Assembly: GCA_031253835.1 (NCBI GenBank)
Contig: JAIRVP010000002.1
Location: forward strand, 1-64,000
Direction of reading: 5' to 3'
Origin: Burkholderia sp.
GTDB lineage: Bacteria > Pseudomonadota > Gammaproteobacteria > Burkholderiales > Burkholderiaceae
DNA: 64,000 bases
Both the position numbers and the translations under genes were made by a program. Shown piece after piece: positions 26,483 to 36,106 of the stretch. Under the pieces are notes generated by a model. The model searched no databases and was not told the origin of the DNA. It saw only the letters and a list, made by a program, of their open reading frames with translations. The number at the start of each line of letters is the position of its first letter. The first letter of the stretch is position 1.

Positions 26483-28876
26483 TCAGTGGCCGCGGAACAG
26501 GTTCATGATGTCCTGCTTTTCCTGCTCGTCGACGTGCGGGACGGCTTCGTCGACGTTCTGCGCGGCCGGTGCCTGAGGCACACCGACCGTCGACACGAAA
26601 CCGTGACCCGGCGTGAATTCGGTGAAGTACAGCTCGCTGCCGAGCGACTCGACACCTTCGGGCACCGTCGGCTTGAACTCCGGCACGCCCTTCAGCGCCG
26701 CGCCCATGTACTCGATCCAGACCGGCAGCGACAGGCCGCCGCCCGTTTCGCGATCGCCGAGGCTGCGCGGGTTGTCGTAGCCGATCCATGCGATCGCGGC
26801 GAGCGTGTGCTGGTAGCCGGCGAACCACGCGTCGTGCGAATCGTTCGTCGTGCCGGTCTTGCCCGCGAGGTCGGTGCGCTTCAGGATGTTGGTCCGTGCG
26901 CCCGTGCCGCGCTGCGCGACGCTCTGCAGCAGGCTGTTCATCACGTACGCGTTGCGTGCGTCGATCGCGCGCGGTGCGTTCTGCTCGGCGACGAGCGGCT
27001 GCGCGCGCGCGACGATCACGCCGTTCGGATCGGTGACTTCGGCGATCAGGTACGGATTGACGCGGTAACCGCCGTTCGCGAACACCGAGTACGCGCCGGC
27101 CATCTGCAGCGGCGTGACCTGGCCCGCGCCGAGTGCCATCGGCAGGTAGGCCGGATGGCGGTCGGCGTCGAAGCCGAAGCGCGTGATGTACTGCTGCGCG
27201 TACTTCGTGCCGATGTGGTTCAGGATCCGGATCGACACGAGGTTGCGCGAGCGCTGCAGCGCGGTGCGCATCGACATCGGGCCTTCGAAGCCGCCGCCGT
27301 AGTTCTTCGGCTCCCACGGCTGGCCGCCCGTTTCGGCGGCGCTGAAGTACAGCGGGCCGTCGTTGATCACGGTTGCCGGCCCGAGGCCCTTGTCGAGCGA
27401 CGCCGAGTAGATGAACGGCTTGAACGACGAACCCGGCTGCCGCCACGCCTGCGTGACGTGGTTGAACTTGTTCTTGTTGTAGTCGAAGCCGCCGACGAGC
27501 GAGCGGATCGCGCCGTCCTGCGGAATGATCGACAGGAACGCGCCTTCGACCTGCGGCAACTGCGTGATCGACCATTTGCCGGTGTCGTTCTTCACGACGC
27601 GGACGATCGCACCGGGGCGGATGCGGCGGTTCGGCTGCGCGTTGGACGACAGCGCGCCCGACGCGAAGCGCAGGTTGTCGCCCTCGACCGTCGCCGTGCT
27701 GCCGTCGATGAATGCCACCGTGATCTGGCGCGGGCTCGCGGCCGTGACGACCGCGGCAATCAGCTCGCCGTTGTCGGGGTGTTCGAGCAGCGCGTCGTCG
27801 ATCGCCTGTTCGCGATCATCGGCACCGGCGGGCAGCTCGATGAAGCCTTCCGGCCCACGATAGCCGTGGCGGCGCTCGTAATCCATGATGCCCTTGCGCA
27901 GCGCGGTGTACGCGACCTGCTGGTCCGCGGAATCGATCGTCGTGACGACGTTGAAGCCGCGCGTGTAGGTCTCCTCGCGATACTGCGCGTACATCATCTG
28001 TCTGACCATTTCCGCGACGTACTCGGCGTGCACGCTGAAATCGCGGCCCGGGCCCTTGACGACGAGCGGTTGCGCGACGGCTTCGTCGTACTGCTCGCGC
28101 GTGATGAAGTTCAGCTCGAGCATCCGCTGCAGGATGTATTCCTGGCGCACCTTCGCGCGCTTCGGATTGACGACCGGGTTGTACGCGGACGGCGCCTTCG
28201 GCAGCCCCGCGAGCATCGCCGCTTCCGCGAGCGAGATGTCCTTCAGGTCCTTGCCGAAATAGACCCGCGCGGCGCTCGCGAAACCGTACGCGCGCTGGCC
28301 GAGATAGATCTGATTCATGTAGACCTCGAGAATCTGATCCTTCGTCAGCGCGCGCTCGATCCGGTACGCGAGCAGCATCTCGTAGATCTTGCGCGTGTAG
28401 GTCTTCTCGCTCGACAGGAAGAAGTTGCGTGCGACCTGCATCGTGATCGTGCTCGCGCCCTGCGACGCGTGGCCGTTCGTCAGCGCGACGAAGCCGGCGC
28501 GGACGATGCCGGTGAGATCGACGCCGCCGTGATCGTAGAAGCGCGCGTCCTCGATCGCGAGGATCGCCTTCTTGAGCGAGTCGGGCACGTCCTTGAAATG
28601 GACGACGTCGCGGCGCTCCTCGCCGAATTCGCCGATGAGCACGTGATCGGACGTATAGATGCGCAGCGGCACCTTCGGGCGATAGTCGGTCAGCGCGTCG
28701 AGCGACGGCATGTTCGGCCACGCGACGACGAGCGCGTAGCCGAGCACGAGGCCGCCGGCCACGACGAGGGCCACGCACATCGCGGCGAAGCCGAGCAGGA
28801 CTTTTTGCCACCAGGGTCGCTTCTTCGGCGCCGGGGCAGGAGGCGGGGACGTAGGGGTCGTGGATTGCATAGGCAT
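26483..28876 (-). CDS. mrcA: penicillin-binding protein 1A (bifunctional)
   Basis: 797 residues. Cytoplasmic Pro-rich tail, one membrane helix at residues 25-48, then the glycosyltransferase domain (EDARFYDHGGVD with the catalytic Glu, and ASTITMQVARNFF) and an inserted OB-like domain. The transpeptidase domain has SSFKPF (catalytic Ser), SRNL and AGKTGTTND. It polymerises and cross-links peptidoglycan. ATG 28870 is an alternative start six bases on. Divergent from the pil cluster, as mrcA is from hofM in E. coli. Confidence 0.96.
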   Translation of the reverse strand: MPMQSTTPTSPPPAPAPKKRPWWQKVLLGFAAMCVALVVAGGLVLGYALVVAWPNMPSLDALTDYRPKVPLRIYTSDHVLIGEFGEERRDVVHFKDVPDSLKKAILAIEDARFYDHGGVDLTGIVRAGFVALTNGHASQGASTITMQVARNFFLSSEKTYTRKIYEMLLAYRIERALTKDQILEVYMNQIYLGQRAYGFASAARVYFGKDLKDISLAEAAMLAGLPKAPSAYNPVVNPKRAKVRQEYILQRMLELNFITREQYDEAVAQPLVVKGPGRDFSVHAEYVAEMVRQMMYAQYREETYTRGFNVVTTIDSADQQVAYTALRKGIMDYERRHGYRGPEGFIELPAGADDREQAIDDALLEHPDNGELIAAVVTAASPRQITVAFIDGSTATVEGDNLRFASGALSSNAQPNRRIRPGAIVRVVKNDTGKWSITQLPQVEGAFLSIIPQDGAIRSLVGGFDYNKNKFNHVTQAWRQPGSSFKPFIYSASLDKGLGPATVINDGPLYFSAAETGGQPWEPKNYGGGFEGPMSMRTALQRSRNLVSIRILNHIGTKYAQQYITRFGFDADRHPAYLPMALGAGQVTPLQMAGAYSVFANGGYRVNPYLIAEVTDPNGVIVARAQPLVAEQNAPRAIDARNAYVMNSLLQSVAQRGTGARTNILKRTDLAGKTGTTNDSHDAWFAGYQHTLAAIAWIGYDNPRSLGDRETGGGLSLPVWIEYMGAALKGVPEFKPTVPEGVESLGSELYFTEFTPGHGFVSTVGVPQAPAAQNVDEAVPHVDEQEKQDIMNLFRGH

Positions 28877-28895
28877 ACCGGAAAACAGTCCCGCG

Positions 28896-28901
28896 ATTAT
28901 A
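28896..28901 (-). promoter_or_regulatory. -10 element of the mrcA promoter
   Basis: On the minus strand TATAAT lies 20 bases before the mrcA start. The best -35 is TCAGGA at 28920-28925 (spacer 18), which is weak. The rest of the 220-base gap to pilM is GC-rich with no other recognised element. Confidence 0.5.
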
Positions 28902-29096
28902 GCTGCCCGGTAAGACCGGTCCTGACGCGGGGGCCGCCCGCCGGAAAGTCGCGGGTCGGCGTGCCGCCAGTATGACCCGCGCGCGGCCGCCGTCAGCCGT
29001 TGCTGGCCGTTTGGCCGACTGTCGGCCGCGCGTGCCGCTTTGCAGAATCAGGTCTCGGAAACGCGGCATGGGCCGCGACGATTTCGGGAGGCTGGG

Positions 29097-30020
29097 ATGG
29101 CGGGACGATGGGTAGCGCGGTTTGCGCAGGGCAGGCACTGGTCGACGGGAATCGACGTCGGTGCCGATGAAGTGAGGGTGGTCGTGCTGAGCCGGCGCGG
29201 CCGGGTCGCGGATGTACGGGTCGAGGGGCTCGAGCGCGAGCCGGTCGGGCTGGCGGGTGGGCCGGAAGACGCGCGCTGGGCCGCGGTGGGGCGTGCGCTG
29301 GCGGCAGCCGTCGCGCGGCTGTCGGCGGCCGACGTGCGGTGCGACGCGCGCGGCGTGATGGCGCTGCGCGATGACGAGATACGCACGGCGACGCTCGACC
29401 TGGCCGGGCGTCACGACATCCCGGACGCCGCGCGGCAGGCGGCCGAGCGCATCTCGGGGCTGGCGCCGGACAGTTTCGCGTTCGACTGGCGGCCGCACGG
29501 CGGCGCGCGCTCCGGCGAGATCGCGGTGACCGTGGCCCCGCTGGCGCTGCTGGAGCGGCGGATCGACGTGGCCGCCCAGGCCGGCATCGACCTGACGGCG
29601 GTCGACGGCGAGTCGGCCGCCCTGCTGCGTGCGTTGCGCTATGCCGCGCAGTTCGAGCTCGACGCGCAGGGTTCGTACGCCGCGCTCTGGTTCTGCGATT
29701 CGGGCGTGCGCGGCTGGCGAATCGACGGGCCGTTGGCGGTCCCGGTGCTCACGCTGTCCGGCACGCTGCCGGAGGCGCTTCCCGATGCCCTGCGCCGGCG
29801 CGCGCTCGGGGCCGTGCGCTGCGTGTTCGTTGCCGGGGACGAGCGGAGCATCGCGCGCTTCGATACGTCCGTCGCCGAGATCGGCGATGTGCTCGGCTCG
29901 GCGGTGGTGCCGTTCGACTGCACGGGCTGGGACGCGCAGCCGTGCCCGCCTGCCGGCATGCCGGGCGGCCCGGCATTCGCGGTTGCGTTCGGGCTGGCGT
30001 TGCGCGGGGTGTGGGAATGA
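29097..30020 (+). CDS. pilM: PilM/HofM-like actin-fold ATPase
   Basis: 307 residues from ATG 29097 (GGGAGG upstream). GIDVGADEVRVVVLSRRG at residues 20-37 is the first phosphate-binding strand pair of the PilM/FtsA fold. PilM is the cytoplasmic ring protein that binds the PilN tail in type IV pili and DNA-uptake systems. The stop overlaps pilN (ATGA). An earlier TTG at 29040 has no ribosome binding site. Confidence 0.8.
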   Translation: MAGRWVARFAQGRHWSTGIDVGADEVRVVVLSRRGRVADVRVEGLEREPVGLAGGPEDARWAAVGRALAAAVARLSAADVRCDARGVMALRDDEIRTATLDLAGRHDIPDAARQAAERISGLAPDSFAFDWRPHGGARSGEIAVTVAPLALLERRIDVAAQAGIDLTAVDGESAALLRALRYAAQFELDAQGSYAALWFCDSGVRGWRIDGPLAVPVLTLSGTLPEALPDALRRRALGAVRCVFVAGDERSIARFDTSVAEIGDVLGSAVVPFDCTGWDAQPCPPAGMPGGPAFAVAFGLALRGVWE

Positions 30021-30625
30021 CGGCCGGTCAGGCGGCACTCGGCGGCTTCAACCTGCTGCCGTACCGCGAGCGACTGGCGCACGCGTTGCGGCGTCGCCGG
30101 GCTGCGCAGTGCGGGACGGCGATCCTGCTCGGCGTGCTCGGTGCCGCACTGTGGACGGGCGCGGCCACCTGGATGCGATGGCGCACGGATGCTGCTCGCG
30201 CAAGCGTGGAGACGCGGCTGCGGCAGTTGCAGCCGCAGGTGAATGCCGCGGCGCGCGCCGCCGATGCGGCGGCTGTCATCGCGCGGCGCGACGCGCAGGC
30301 CGCCGCGCTTGCCGCGCCGCACGGGCGCGTCGCAGGGCTGCTGGTGACACTGGTGCAGGTGCGCGACGACGGCGTCCGGCTCGACGCGCTGCGCACGACA
30401 CCGGGCGGGGCCGTGCTCGATGTGCGGGCCACGAGCTACCGGGCGGCCGCACGATGGCTCGCCGGGATGGCGCGCGAGCAGCGCGACTGGCGGATCGACG
30501 TGGATGCGTTGACGCCTGCGTCGAGTGCGCGGGTCCCGCTGGCCGGGATGCCGTTCCGGTTCTCGGTTCAGTTGCGCTGGCACGATGCGATGCCGTCGCG
30601 GACGACGTCGGGAGGTGGTGCATGA
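30017..30625 (+). CDS. pilN: PilN/HofN-like inner-membrane protein
   Basis: 202 residues. The N-terminus GGFNLLPYRE matches the INLLPWRE motif by which PilN docks on PilM. One membrane helix (residues 35-55) leads to a coiled-coil and ferredoxin-like periplasmic domain. Overlaps pilM and pilO by four bases each, so the three should be made in step. Confidence 0.82.
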   Translation: MTAGQAALGGFNLLPYRERLAHALRRRRAAQCGTAILLGVLGAALWTGAATWMRWRTDAARASVETRLRQLQPQVNAAARAADAAAVIARRDAQAAALAAPHGRVAGLLVTLVQVRDDGVRLDALRTTPGGAVLDVRATSYRAAARWLAGMAREQRDWRIDVDALTPASSARVPLAGMPFRFSVQLRWHDAMPSRTTSGGGA

Positions 30626-31476
30626 CGGCGATCACGCATTGGCCTGCGCCGCACGGCGGTGCGTGGCCGAGCGGCATGCGGCGGGTGTCGCCGGGGGCCT
30701 TGCATGCGGCAGGCTGCGTGCTGGCGTTCGTGGCCGTGCTGGCAGGCGGCATTCATCTGGTGAATGCCGCCGACTGGAGCGGGCTCGCGCATAGTCGCGC
30801 GTTGCTGGCTGCCGCGCAGGGGCGTGTGGTCGACGCGCAGCGCGTACTTGTGTCCGCGGAATCGCGGCGCGGCGCCCATCCGGCGCCGGCGCATGACGAC
30901 CGTGCGTCGCGTGTGCCGGAATGGGCCGCGCTGATGCTGGAACTGGCCGATCTTGCCGCGTCGAGCGGGTTGCACGGCGTAGCGATCGAGCCGCAGCGCA
31001 CCGACGGCGCGGCGCCGGACGGCCGGCGCACCGTGCGCATCGCCGCGGACGGCGGCTTTCGCGCGTTGTCGCAGATGGTCGGCGGGCTCGCGCGTTTTCC
31101 GGTGCTGGCGGTGCCGTCGGCGCTGCGTGTCGAGCGAGGCGCGCAGTCGACGCGGGTGGGCATGTCTGTCGACGTGTTTCCGGCGCTGCCGGCCGCATCG
31201 CCAGCAGGCGGCACGGTGCCGCTTCAAGCTGCTGCGCTCGACGCCGATCCGTTCGGCGGGGAAGCCGATGGGCTGGCGGCCCGCCTCGCCGGCACGATTC
31301 GCGACGCGCGTGCCGGTCTCGCGTTGTTCGACGACGGCGACGGCGCGTTCACGACCGTCGCGCCCGGCGAAGCGCTCGGGGCGGCGCGCGTGATACGCGT
31401 CGAGCCTGCGGCGGTGATGCTCGCAATGGCGGACGGCGCGCACCGGGTCGTCCTCGACGAAGGAGGGCGGCCATGA
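30622..31476 (+). CDS. PilO-like protein fused to a PilP-like domain
   Basis: 284 residues. A membrane helix (about 28-50) and coiled-coil are followed by a PilO-type domain to about residue 200. Residues 206-284, starting DADPFGG, read like the PilP beta domain: LAGTIRDARAGLALFDDG, then VAPGEALGAARVIRV and AVMLAMADGAHRVVL. No separate pilP lies between this gene and the secretin, so the two functions appear joined. GGAGG is 6 bases before the ATG. The fusion is inferred by eye and needs a profile search. Confidence 0.7.
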   Translation: MTAITHWPAPHGGAWPSGMRRVSPGALHAAGCVLAFVAVLAGGIHLVNAADWSGLAHSRALLAAAQGRVVDAQRVLVSAESRRGAHPAPAHDDRASRVPEWAALMLELADLAASSGLHGVAIEPQRTDGAAPDGRRTVRIAADGGFRALSQMVGGLARFPVLAVPSALRVERGAQSTRVGMSVDVFPALPAASPAGGTVPLQAAALDADPFGGEADGLAARLAGTIRDARAGLALFDDGDGAFTTVAPGEALGAARVIRVEPAAVMLAMADGAHRVVLDEGGRP

Positions 31477-33095
31477 CGCAGTACGGCTGTTGGGTGCTCG
31501 CCGTCTGGGCCGGATTGACGGCGGCCAGTGCCGGCGCGTCGTTGCCGCCGCTGCCGGCCGTCTGGCCTGCTGCGTCGACGGAGGTGCCGGCGCCGGGTCT
31601 GCCGCTGCCTCAAGGGATGGTGGACACCGCGGTACCGGAAGAAGCCGGCCCGCCGCCGTTCGACCAGGCCGCTCGCGCGGTGCTTCAGGCGGAACCCGCC
31701 GTACCGGCGCCGCAGCTGGAGGGACCGCCGATCCCGTTGGCGCCGCCGGCCCGGATGAGCGACGCCGCGGCGCGGCAACCCGACGATGCGGACGACGCGC
31801 GGCGGATCTCGCTGAATCTGCAGGGTGCCGGGCTCGCGGCCGCGTTCGATGCGTTCGCGCGGTTCACGGGGCTCAATATCGTCGTCGGCGAGCAGGTGCG
31901 TGGCACGGTCACGTTACGTCTGAACAATGTCCGCTGGCGCGAGGCGTTCGACACGCTGCTCGACACGCACGGGCTCGCGATGTCCCGGCGCGGCAACGTG
32001 ATCTGGGTCACGCCGGCGGCCGAGCTGGCCGCCCGTGAGCGCGAGCGCTTCGAAATGCATGCGCGGGCCGCCGATCTGGAGCCGCTGGCGAGCCGCACGT
32101 TCGCGCTGCACTACCCGCGCGCGCAGGACGTGCAACGGCTGCTGGCCGGCGCGACCGGCCAGCGCCTGCTGTCGAAACGCGGCGCCGCGGCGGCCGATCC
32201 GCGCACGAACCTGCTGTTCGTCACCGATCTCGCGCCGCGCATCGCGCAGATCGCGGGCCTGATCGACGCGATCGACCGGCCGTCACGGCAGGTCCGGATC
32301 GAGGCGCGCATCGTCGAAGGCGAGCAGGGCTTCTCGCGCAACCTCGGCGCGCGCGTCGCGCTGCGGGCGCAGGGGCGGCCGTCGGCGGGCGAGGGCGCTA
32401 CCTTCACGGCGGACGCGCGCAACGCGCTCGACCTGGCCGCGCGGCCGCTCGGCGGTTTCGATGCGGCGACCGCCGGCTTCACGCTGTTCGCCGCGCCGCT
32501 CAGCCGCGTACTCGACGTCGAACTGAGCGCGCTCGAGGCGCAAGGGCGGGGTCAGATCGTTTCGCGGCCGCGCGTGGTGACGGCCGACCGCGTCAAGGCC
32601 ATCGTCGAGCAGGGTTCGGAGCTGCCGTATCAGGCGAAGGTGGGCAACGGCATGAGCGGCGTGCAGTTCCGCCGCGCGACGCTCAAGCTCGAGGTCGAGC
32701 CCCAGATCACGCCGGACGGCCGCGTGGTGCTCGACCTGGACGTGACGAAGGACAGCGTCGGCGAGCCGACGGCGGCCGGCCCCGCCATCCATACGAAGCA
32801 TGTACAGACGCGTGTCGAGGTCGAGAATGGCGGGACGGTCGCGATCGGCGGCATCTATGAGCAACTGAACCGGAACGATGTGACGCGCGTGCCGCTCTTG
32901 GGCAAAATACCGTTTCTGGGCGCGCTTTTCCGGCACCGCGCGCAGCGCGACCAGCGCAACGAACTGGTCGTGTTCATCACGCCGACCGTCGTCGATGCGC
33001 GTTGCGATGCGCGCGGCGCGGGCGACGCGGATGCCGATAAAACGGGGCCGGAAGCCGCCGGCGCAGGCTCGACAAGGCAGCCGCTTTGCCAGTAA
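31473..33095 (+). CDS. pilQ: PilQ/HofQ-like secretin, short form
   Basis: 540 residues. Signal peptide, a Pro-rich linker to about residue 100, then [27 protein letters not shown] (secretin N-terminal STN-type domain, residues 111-137) and an N1 domain. The secretin barrel has [18 protein letters not shown] and [18 protein letters not shown]. The AMIN domains of full PilQ are missing, making it closer in size to HofQ/ComE secretins of DNA uptake. It forms the outer-membrane pore. Confidence 0.85.
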   Translation: MTQYGCWVLAVWAGLTAASAGASLPPLPAVWPAASTEVPAPGLPLPQGMVDTAVPEEAGPPPFDQAARAVLQAEPAVPAPQLEGPPIPLAPPARMSDAAARQPDDADDARRISLNLQGAGLAAAFDAFARFTGLNIVVGEQVRGTVTLRLNNVRWREAFDTLLDTHGLAMSRRGNVIWVTPAAELAARERERFEMHARAADLEPLASRTFALHYPRAQDVQRLLAGATGQRLLSKRGAAAADPRTNLLFVTDLAPRIAQIAGLIDAIDRPSRQVRIEARIVEGEQGFSRNLGARVALRAQGRPSAGEGATFTADARNALDLAARPLGGFDAATAGFTLFAAPLSRVLDVELSALEAQGRGQIVSRPRVVTADRVKAIVEQGSELPYQAKVGNGMSGVQFRRATLKLEVEPQITPDGRVVLDLDVTKDSVGEPTAAGPAIHTKHVQTRVEVENGGTVAIGGIYEQLNRNDVTRVPLLGKIPFLGALFRHRAQRDQRNELVVFITPTVVDARCDARGAGDADADKTGPEAAGAGSTRQPLCQ

Positions 33096-33135
33096 GCTGC
33101 GCCACACACCAGCAAGATTGAAGCAGAGGAAGCCG

Positions 33136-33690
33136 TTGCAAGCGCGGGACCCACATGCAAACGTATTTTTCGTCGGCCTTATGGGAGCGGGTAAGACCAC
33201 CGTGGGCCGTGCAGTCGCGCGCCGGCTCGACAGGACGTTCTTCGACTCCGACCACGAAATCGAGGCACGCACGGGCGCGCGCATTCCGGTGATCTTCGAG
33301 ATGGAAGGCGAGGCCGGGTTTCGCGATCGCGAAACGCAGGTGATCACCGATCTCACGCAGCGCGAGAACATCGTGCTCGCGACGGGCGGCGGCGCGGTAC
33401 TGCGCCCGGAAAATCGCGACTGCCTGAAAAGCAACGGCATCGTCGTCTACCTGCGCGCCAATCCGCACGATCTGTGGCTGCGCACGCGCAAGGACAAGAA
33501 CCGCCCGCTGTTGCAGACCGAAGACCCGAAGGGGCGTCTCGAAGCACTGTATGAAGTGCGCGACCCGCTGTACCGCGAATGCGCGGATTTCGTCATCGAG
33601 ACCGGCCGTCCGTCGGTCAACGGTCTTGTCAACATGGTGCTGATGCAACTCGAACTGGCGGGCGTCATCGCCAAGCCGCTACAAGCATGA
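33136..33690 (+). CDS. aroK: shikimate kinase (TTG start)
   Basis: 184 residues from TTG 33136, with GAGGAAG just upstream; the next ATG is inside the conserved core. P-loop GLMGAGKT at residues 14-21, shikimate-binding DSDHEIE, FRDRE and ATGGGAVLR. It makes shikimate 3-phosphate in aromatic amino-acid synthesis. The stop overlaps aroB (ATGA). A pil-aroK-aroB order is widespread in proteobacteria. Confidence 0.94.
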   Translation: MQARDPHANVFFVGLMGAGKTTVGRAVARRLDRTFFDSDHEIEARTGARIPVIFEMEGEAGFRDRETQVITDLTQRENIVLATGGGAVLRPENRDCLKSNGIVVYLRANPHDLWLRTRKDKNRPLLQTEDPKGRLEALYEVRDPLYRECADFVIETGRPSVNGLVNMVLMQLELAGVIAKPLQA

Positions 33691-34766
33691 TTACTGTCAA
33701 CGTCGATCTGGGCGACCGCGCCTATCCGATTCACATTGGTGCCGGCCTGATCGGCCGCACCGAGCTGTTCGCGCCTCACATCAAGGGTTCGTCCGTCACG
33801 ATCGTCACCAACACGACGGTCGATCCGCTCTACGGCGACGCGCTGCGCGCGGCGCTCGCGCCGCTCGGCAAGCGCGTATCGACGGTCGTGCTGCCGGACG
33901 GCGAGGCATACAAGAACTGGGAAACGCTGAACCTGATCTTCGACGGCCTGCTGACCGAACGCGCGGATCGCAAGACGACGCTCGTCGCGCTCGGCGGCGG
34001 CGTGATCGGCGACATGACGGGCTTTGCCGCCGCGTGCTACATGCGCGGCGTGCCGTTCATCCAGGTGCCGACGACGCTGCTGTCGCAGGTCGATTCGTCG
34101 GTCGGCGGCAAGACGGGCATCAACCACCCGCTCGGCAAGAACATGATCGGCGCGTTCTATCAGCCGCAGGCCGTGATCGCGGATATCGGCGCGCTGACGA
34201 CGCTGCCCGATCGCGAACTGGCGGCCGGCGTCGCCGAAGTCATCAAGACCGGCGCGATCGCCGATGCGGCCTTCTTCGACTGGATCGAGGCGAACGTCGA
34301 CGCACTGAACCGTCGCGAGCCGGCTGCGCTCGCGCATGCGGTGAAGCGTTCGTGCGAGATCAAGGCGAGCGTCGTCGCGGCCGACGAGCGGGAAGGCGGC
34401 CTGCGCGCGATCCTGAATTTCGGCCACACGTTCGGCCACGCGATCGAGGCCGGGCTCGGCTACGGCGAGTGGCTGCACGGCGAGGCGGTCGGCTGCGGGA
34501 TGGTGATGGCCGGCGACTTGTCGGCGCGGCTCGGCCTGCTCGACGAAGCGTCGCGGCAGCGGCTCGACGCGGTGATCGCGGCCGCGCATCTGCCGACCCG
34601 CGGGCCCGCGCTCGGCGACGCGCGCTACATGGACCTGATGCGCGTCGACAAGAAGGCCGAGGCCGGCGCGATCAAGTTCATCCTGCTGAAGCGATTCGGC
34701 GATACGCTGATTACGGAAGCGCCAGACGAAGCGGTGTTCGCTACACTGGCGCAGACGACCCGCTAA
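33687..34766 (+). CDS. aroB: 3-dehydroquinate synthase
   Basis: 359 residues. NAD-binding [19 protein letters not shown], the metal/catalytic residues in [13 protein letters not shown] and [10 protein letters not shown], and [14 protein letters not shown] are all present. It converts DAHP to dehydroquinate, the second step of the shikimate pathway. Translationally coupled to aroK. Confidence 0.97.
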   Translation: MITVNVDLGDRAYPIHIGAGLIGRTELFAPHIKGSSVTIVTNTTVDPLYGDALRAALAPLGKRVSTVVLPDGEAYKNWETLNLIFDGLLTERADRKTTLVALGGGVIGDMTGFAAACYMRGVPFIQVPTTLLSQVDSSVGGKTGINHPLGKNMIGAFYQPQAVIADIGALTTLPDRELAAGVAEVIKTGAIADAAFFDWIEANVDALNRREPAALAHAVKRSCEIKASVVAADEREGGLRAILNFGHTFGHAIEAGLGYGEWLHGEAVGCGMVMAGDLSARLGLLDEASRQRLDAVIAAAHLPTRGPALGDARYMDLMRVDKKAEAGAIKFILLKRFGDTLITEAPDEAVFATLAQTTR

Positions 34767-34807
34767 CGGCGGCCCGGATGCCCCGGCGCCCCTGACATGG
34801 AGGAGAC

Positions 34808-36016
34808 GTGAGCGAGACATCCAGCAGCACACTGCCCGAAGCCAGCCGCGCATCCGCTGCGCCGGTGGCCGAGCCGCCGACGCTGGCGGCGCTGGAAGCC
34901 CATCTCGCTCCGTATGCCGCACACGCGTCGCAGTCGCGCGGCCGCCGCCATCCGGAAACGCCGCCGGCGGCGCGCACCGAATTCCAGCGCGACCGCGACC
35001 GCATCGTCCATTCGACCGCGTTCCGCCGGCTCGAATACAAGACGCAGGTCTTCGTCAATCACGAAGGCGACCTGTTCCGTACGCGCCTCACGCACAGCCT
35101 CGAAGTCGCGCAGATCGCGCGTTCGGTCGCGCGCAACCTGCGCCTGAACGAGGATCTCGTCGAAGCGATTTCGCTCGCGCACGATCTCGGCCATACGCCG
35201 TTCGGCCATGCCGGGCAGGATGCGCTGAATGCGTGCATGCGTGACCACGGCGGTTTCGAGCACAACCTGCAGAGTCTCGCGGTCGTCGACGAGCTCGAGG
35301 AGCATTACGGCGCGTTCAACGGGCTGAACCTGTGCTTCGAGACGCGCGAAGGCATCCTGAAGCATTGCTCGCGCGAGAATGCGCGCAAGCTCGGCGCGCT
35401 CGGCGAGCGTTTCCTGCAGGGCCGCCAGCCGTCGCTCGAAGCGCAGCTCGCGAATATCGCGGACGAAATCGCGTACAACAACCATGACGTCGACGACGGC
35501 CTGCGCTCCGGCCTGATCACGATCGAGCAGCTCGCGGAAGTCGAGCTGTGGCAGCGCCACTACGAAGCGGCGCTCGCTGAATTCCCGCAACTCGAAGGCC
35601 GCCGGCTCGTGCACGAGACGGTGCGCCGCATCATCAACACGCTGATCGTCGACCTGATCGACGAGACGACGCGCAACCTCGCGCGCGTCGCGCCTGCGTC
35701 GCTCGACGACGTGCGCGACGCGCCGCCGCTCGTGTCGCACAGCGCGACGGTCGCCGCGCAGGCGGCCGCGCTCAAGCGCTTCCTCTTCAAGAACCTGTAT
35801 CGCCACTACAAGGTGATGCGCATGGCCAGCAAGGCGCAGCGCGTCGTCACGGGGCTGTTCGACGCGTTCATCGACGATCCGCGCCTGCTGCCGCCGCCGT
35901 ACCAGTCCGACGACGCGGCACATCAGCCGCGCCTCGTCGCGCACTACATCGCCGGCATGACCGACCGCTTCGCGCTGAAGGAATATCAGCGCCTGTTCGT
36001 CATCAGCGACAACTGA
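34808..36016 (+). CDS. dgt: deoxyguanosinetriphosphate triphosphohydrolase-like protein (GTG start)
   Basis: 402 residues from GTG 34808 with GGAGGAG upstream. HD-domain metal ligands are seen in [23 protein letters not shown] and [12 protein letters not shown]. The family cleaves dNTPs to nucleosides and triphosphate. It trails aroB by 41 bases, probably in the same operon. Confidence 0.93.
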   Translation: MSETSSSTLPEASRASAAPVAEPPTLAALEAHLAPYAAHASQSRGRRHPETPPAARTEFQRDRDRIVHSTAFRRLEYKTQVFVNHEGDLFRTRLTHSLEVAQIARSVARNLRLNEDLVEAISLAHDLGHTPFGHAGQDALNACMRDHGGFEHNLQSLAVVDELEEHYGAFNGLNLCFETREGILKHCSRENARKLGALGERFLQGRQPSLEAQLANIADEIAYNNHDVDDGLRSGLITIEQLAEVELWQRHYEAALAEFPQLEGRRLVHETVRRIINTLIVDLIDETTRNLARVAPASLDDVRDAPPLVSHSATVAAQAAALKRFLFKNLYRHYKVMRMASKAQRVVTGLFDAFIDDPRLLPPPYQSDDAAHQPRLVAHYIAGMTDRFALKEYQRLFVISDN

Positions 36017-36033
36017 CTGTCACAAACGATCAC
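36017..36033 (+). promoter_or_regulatory. possible weak Pho box upstream of ugpB
   Basis: CTGTCAC (36017-36023) matches a PhoB half-site fully; CGATCAC at 36027-36033 matches 5 of 7 but at a 10-base rather than 11-base repeat. E. coli ugp belongs to the Pho regulon. It starts at the dgt stop region, 74 bases before ugpB. Suggestive only. Confidence 0.3.
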
Positions 36034-36106
36034 TAGACTTCGCCGGTTCAATGGCGACGGGAATGTTGCACACGCTGTTGGTAACGTTTTCATAGGAGAG
36101 AGGTCG

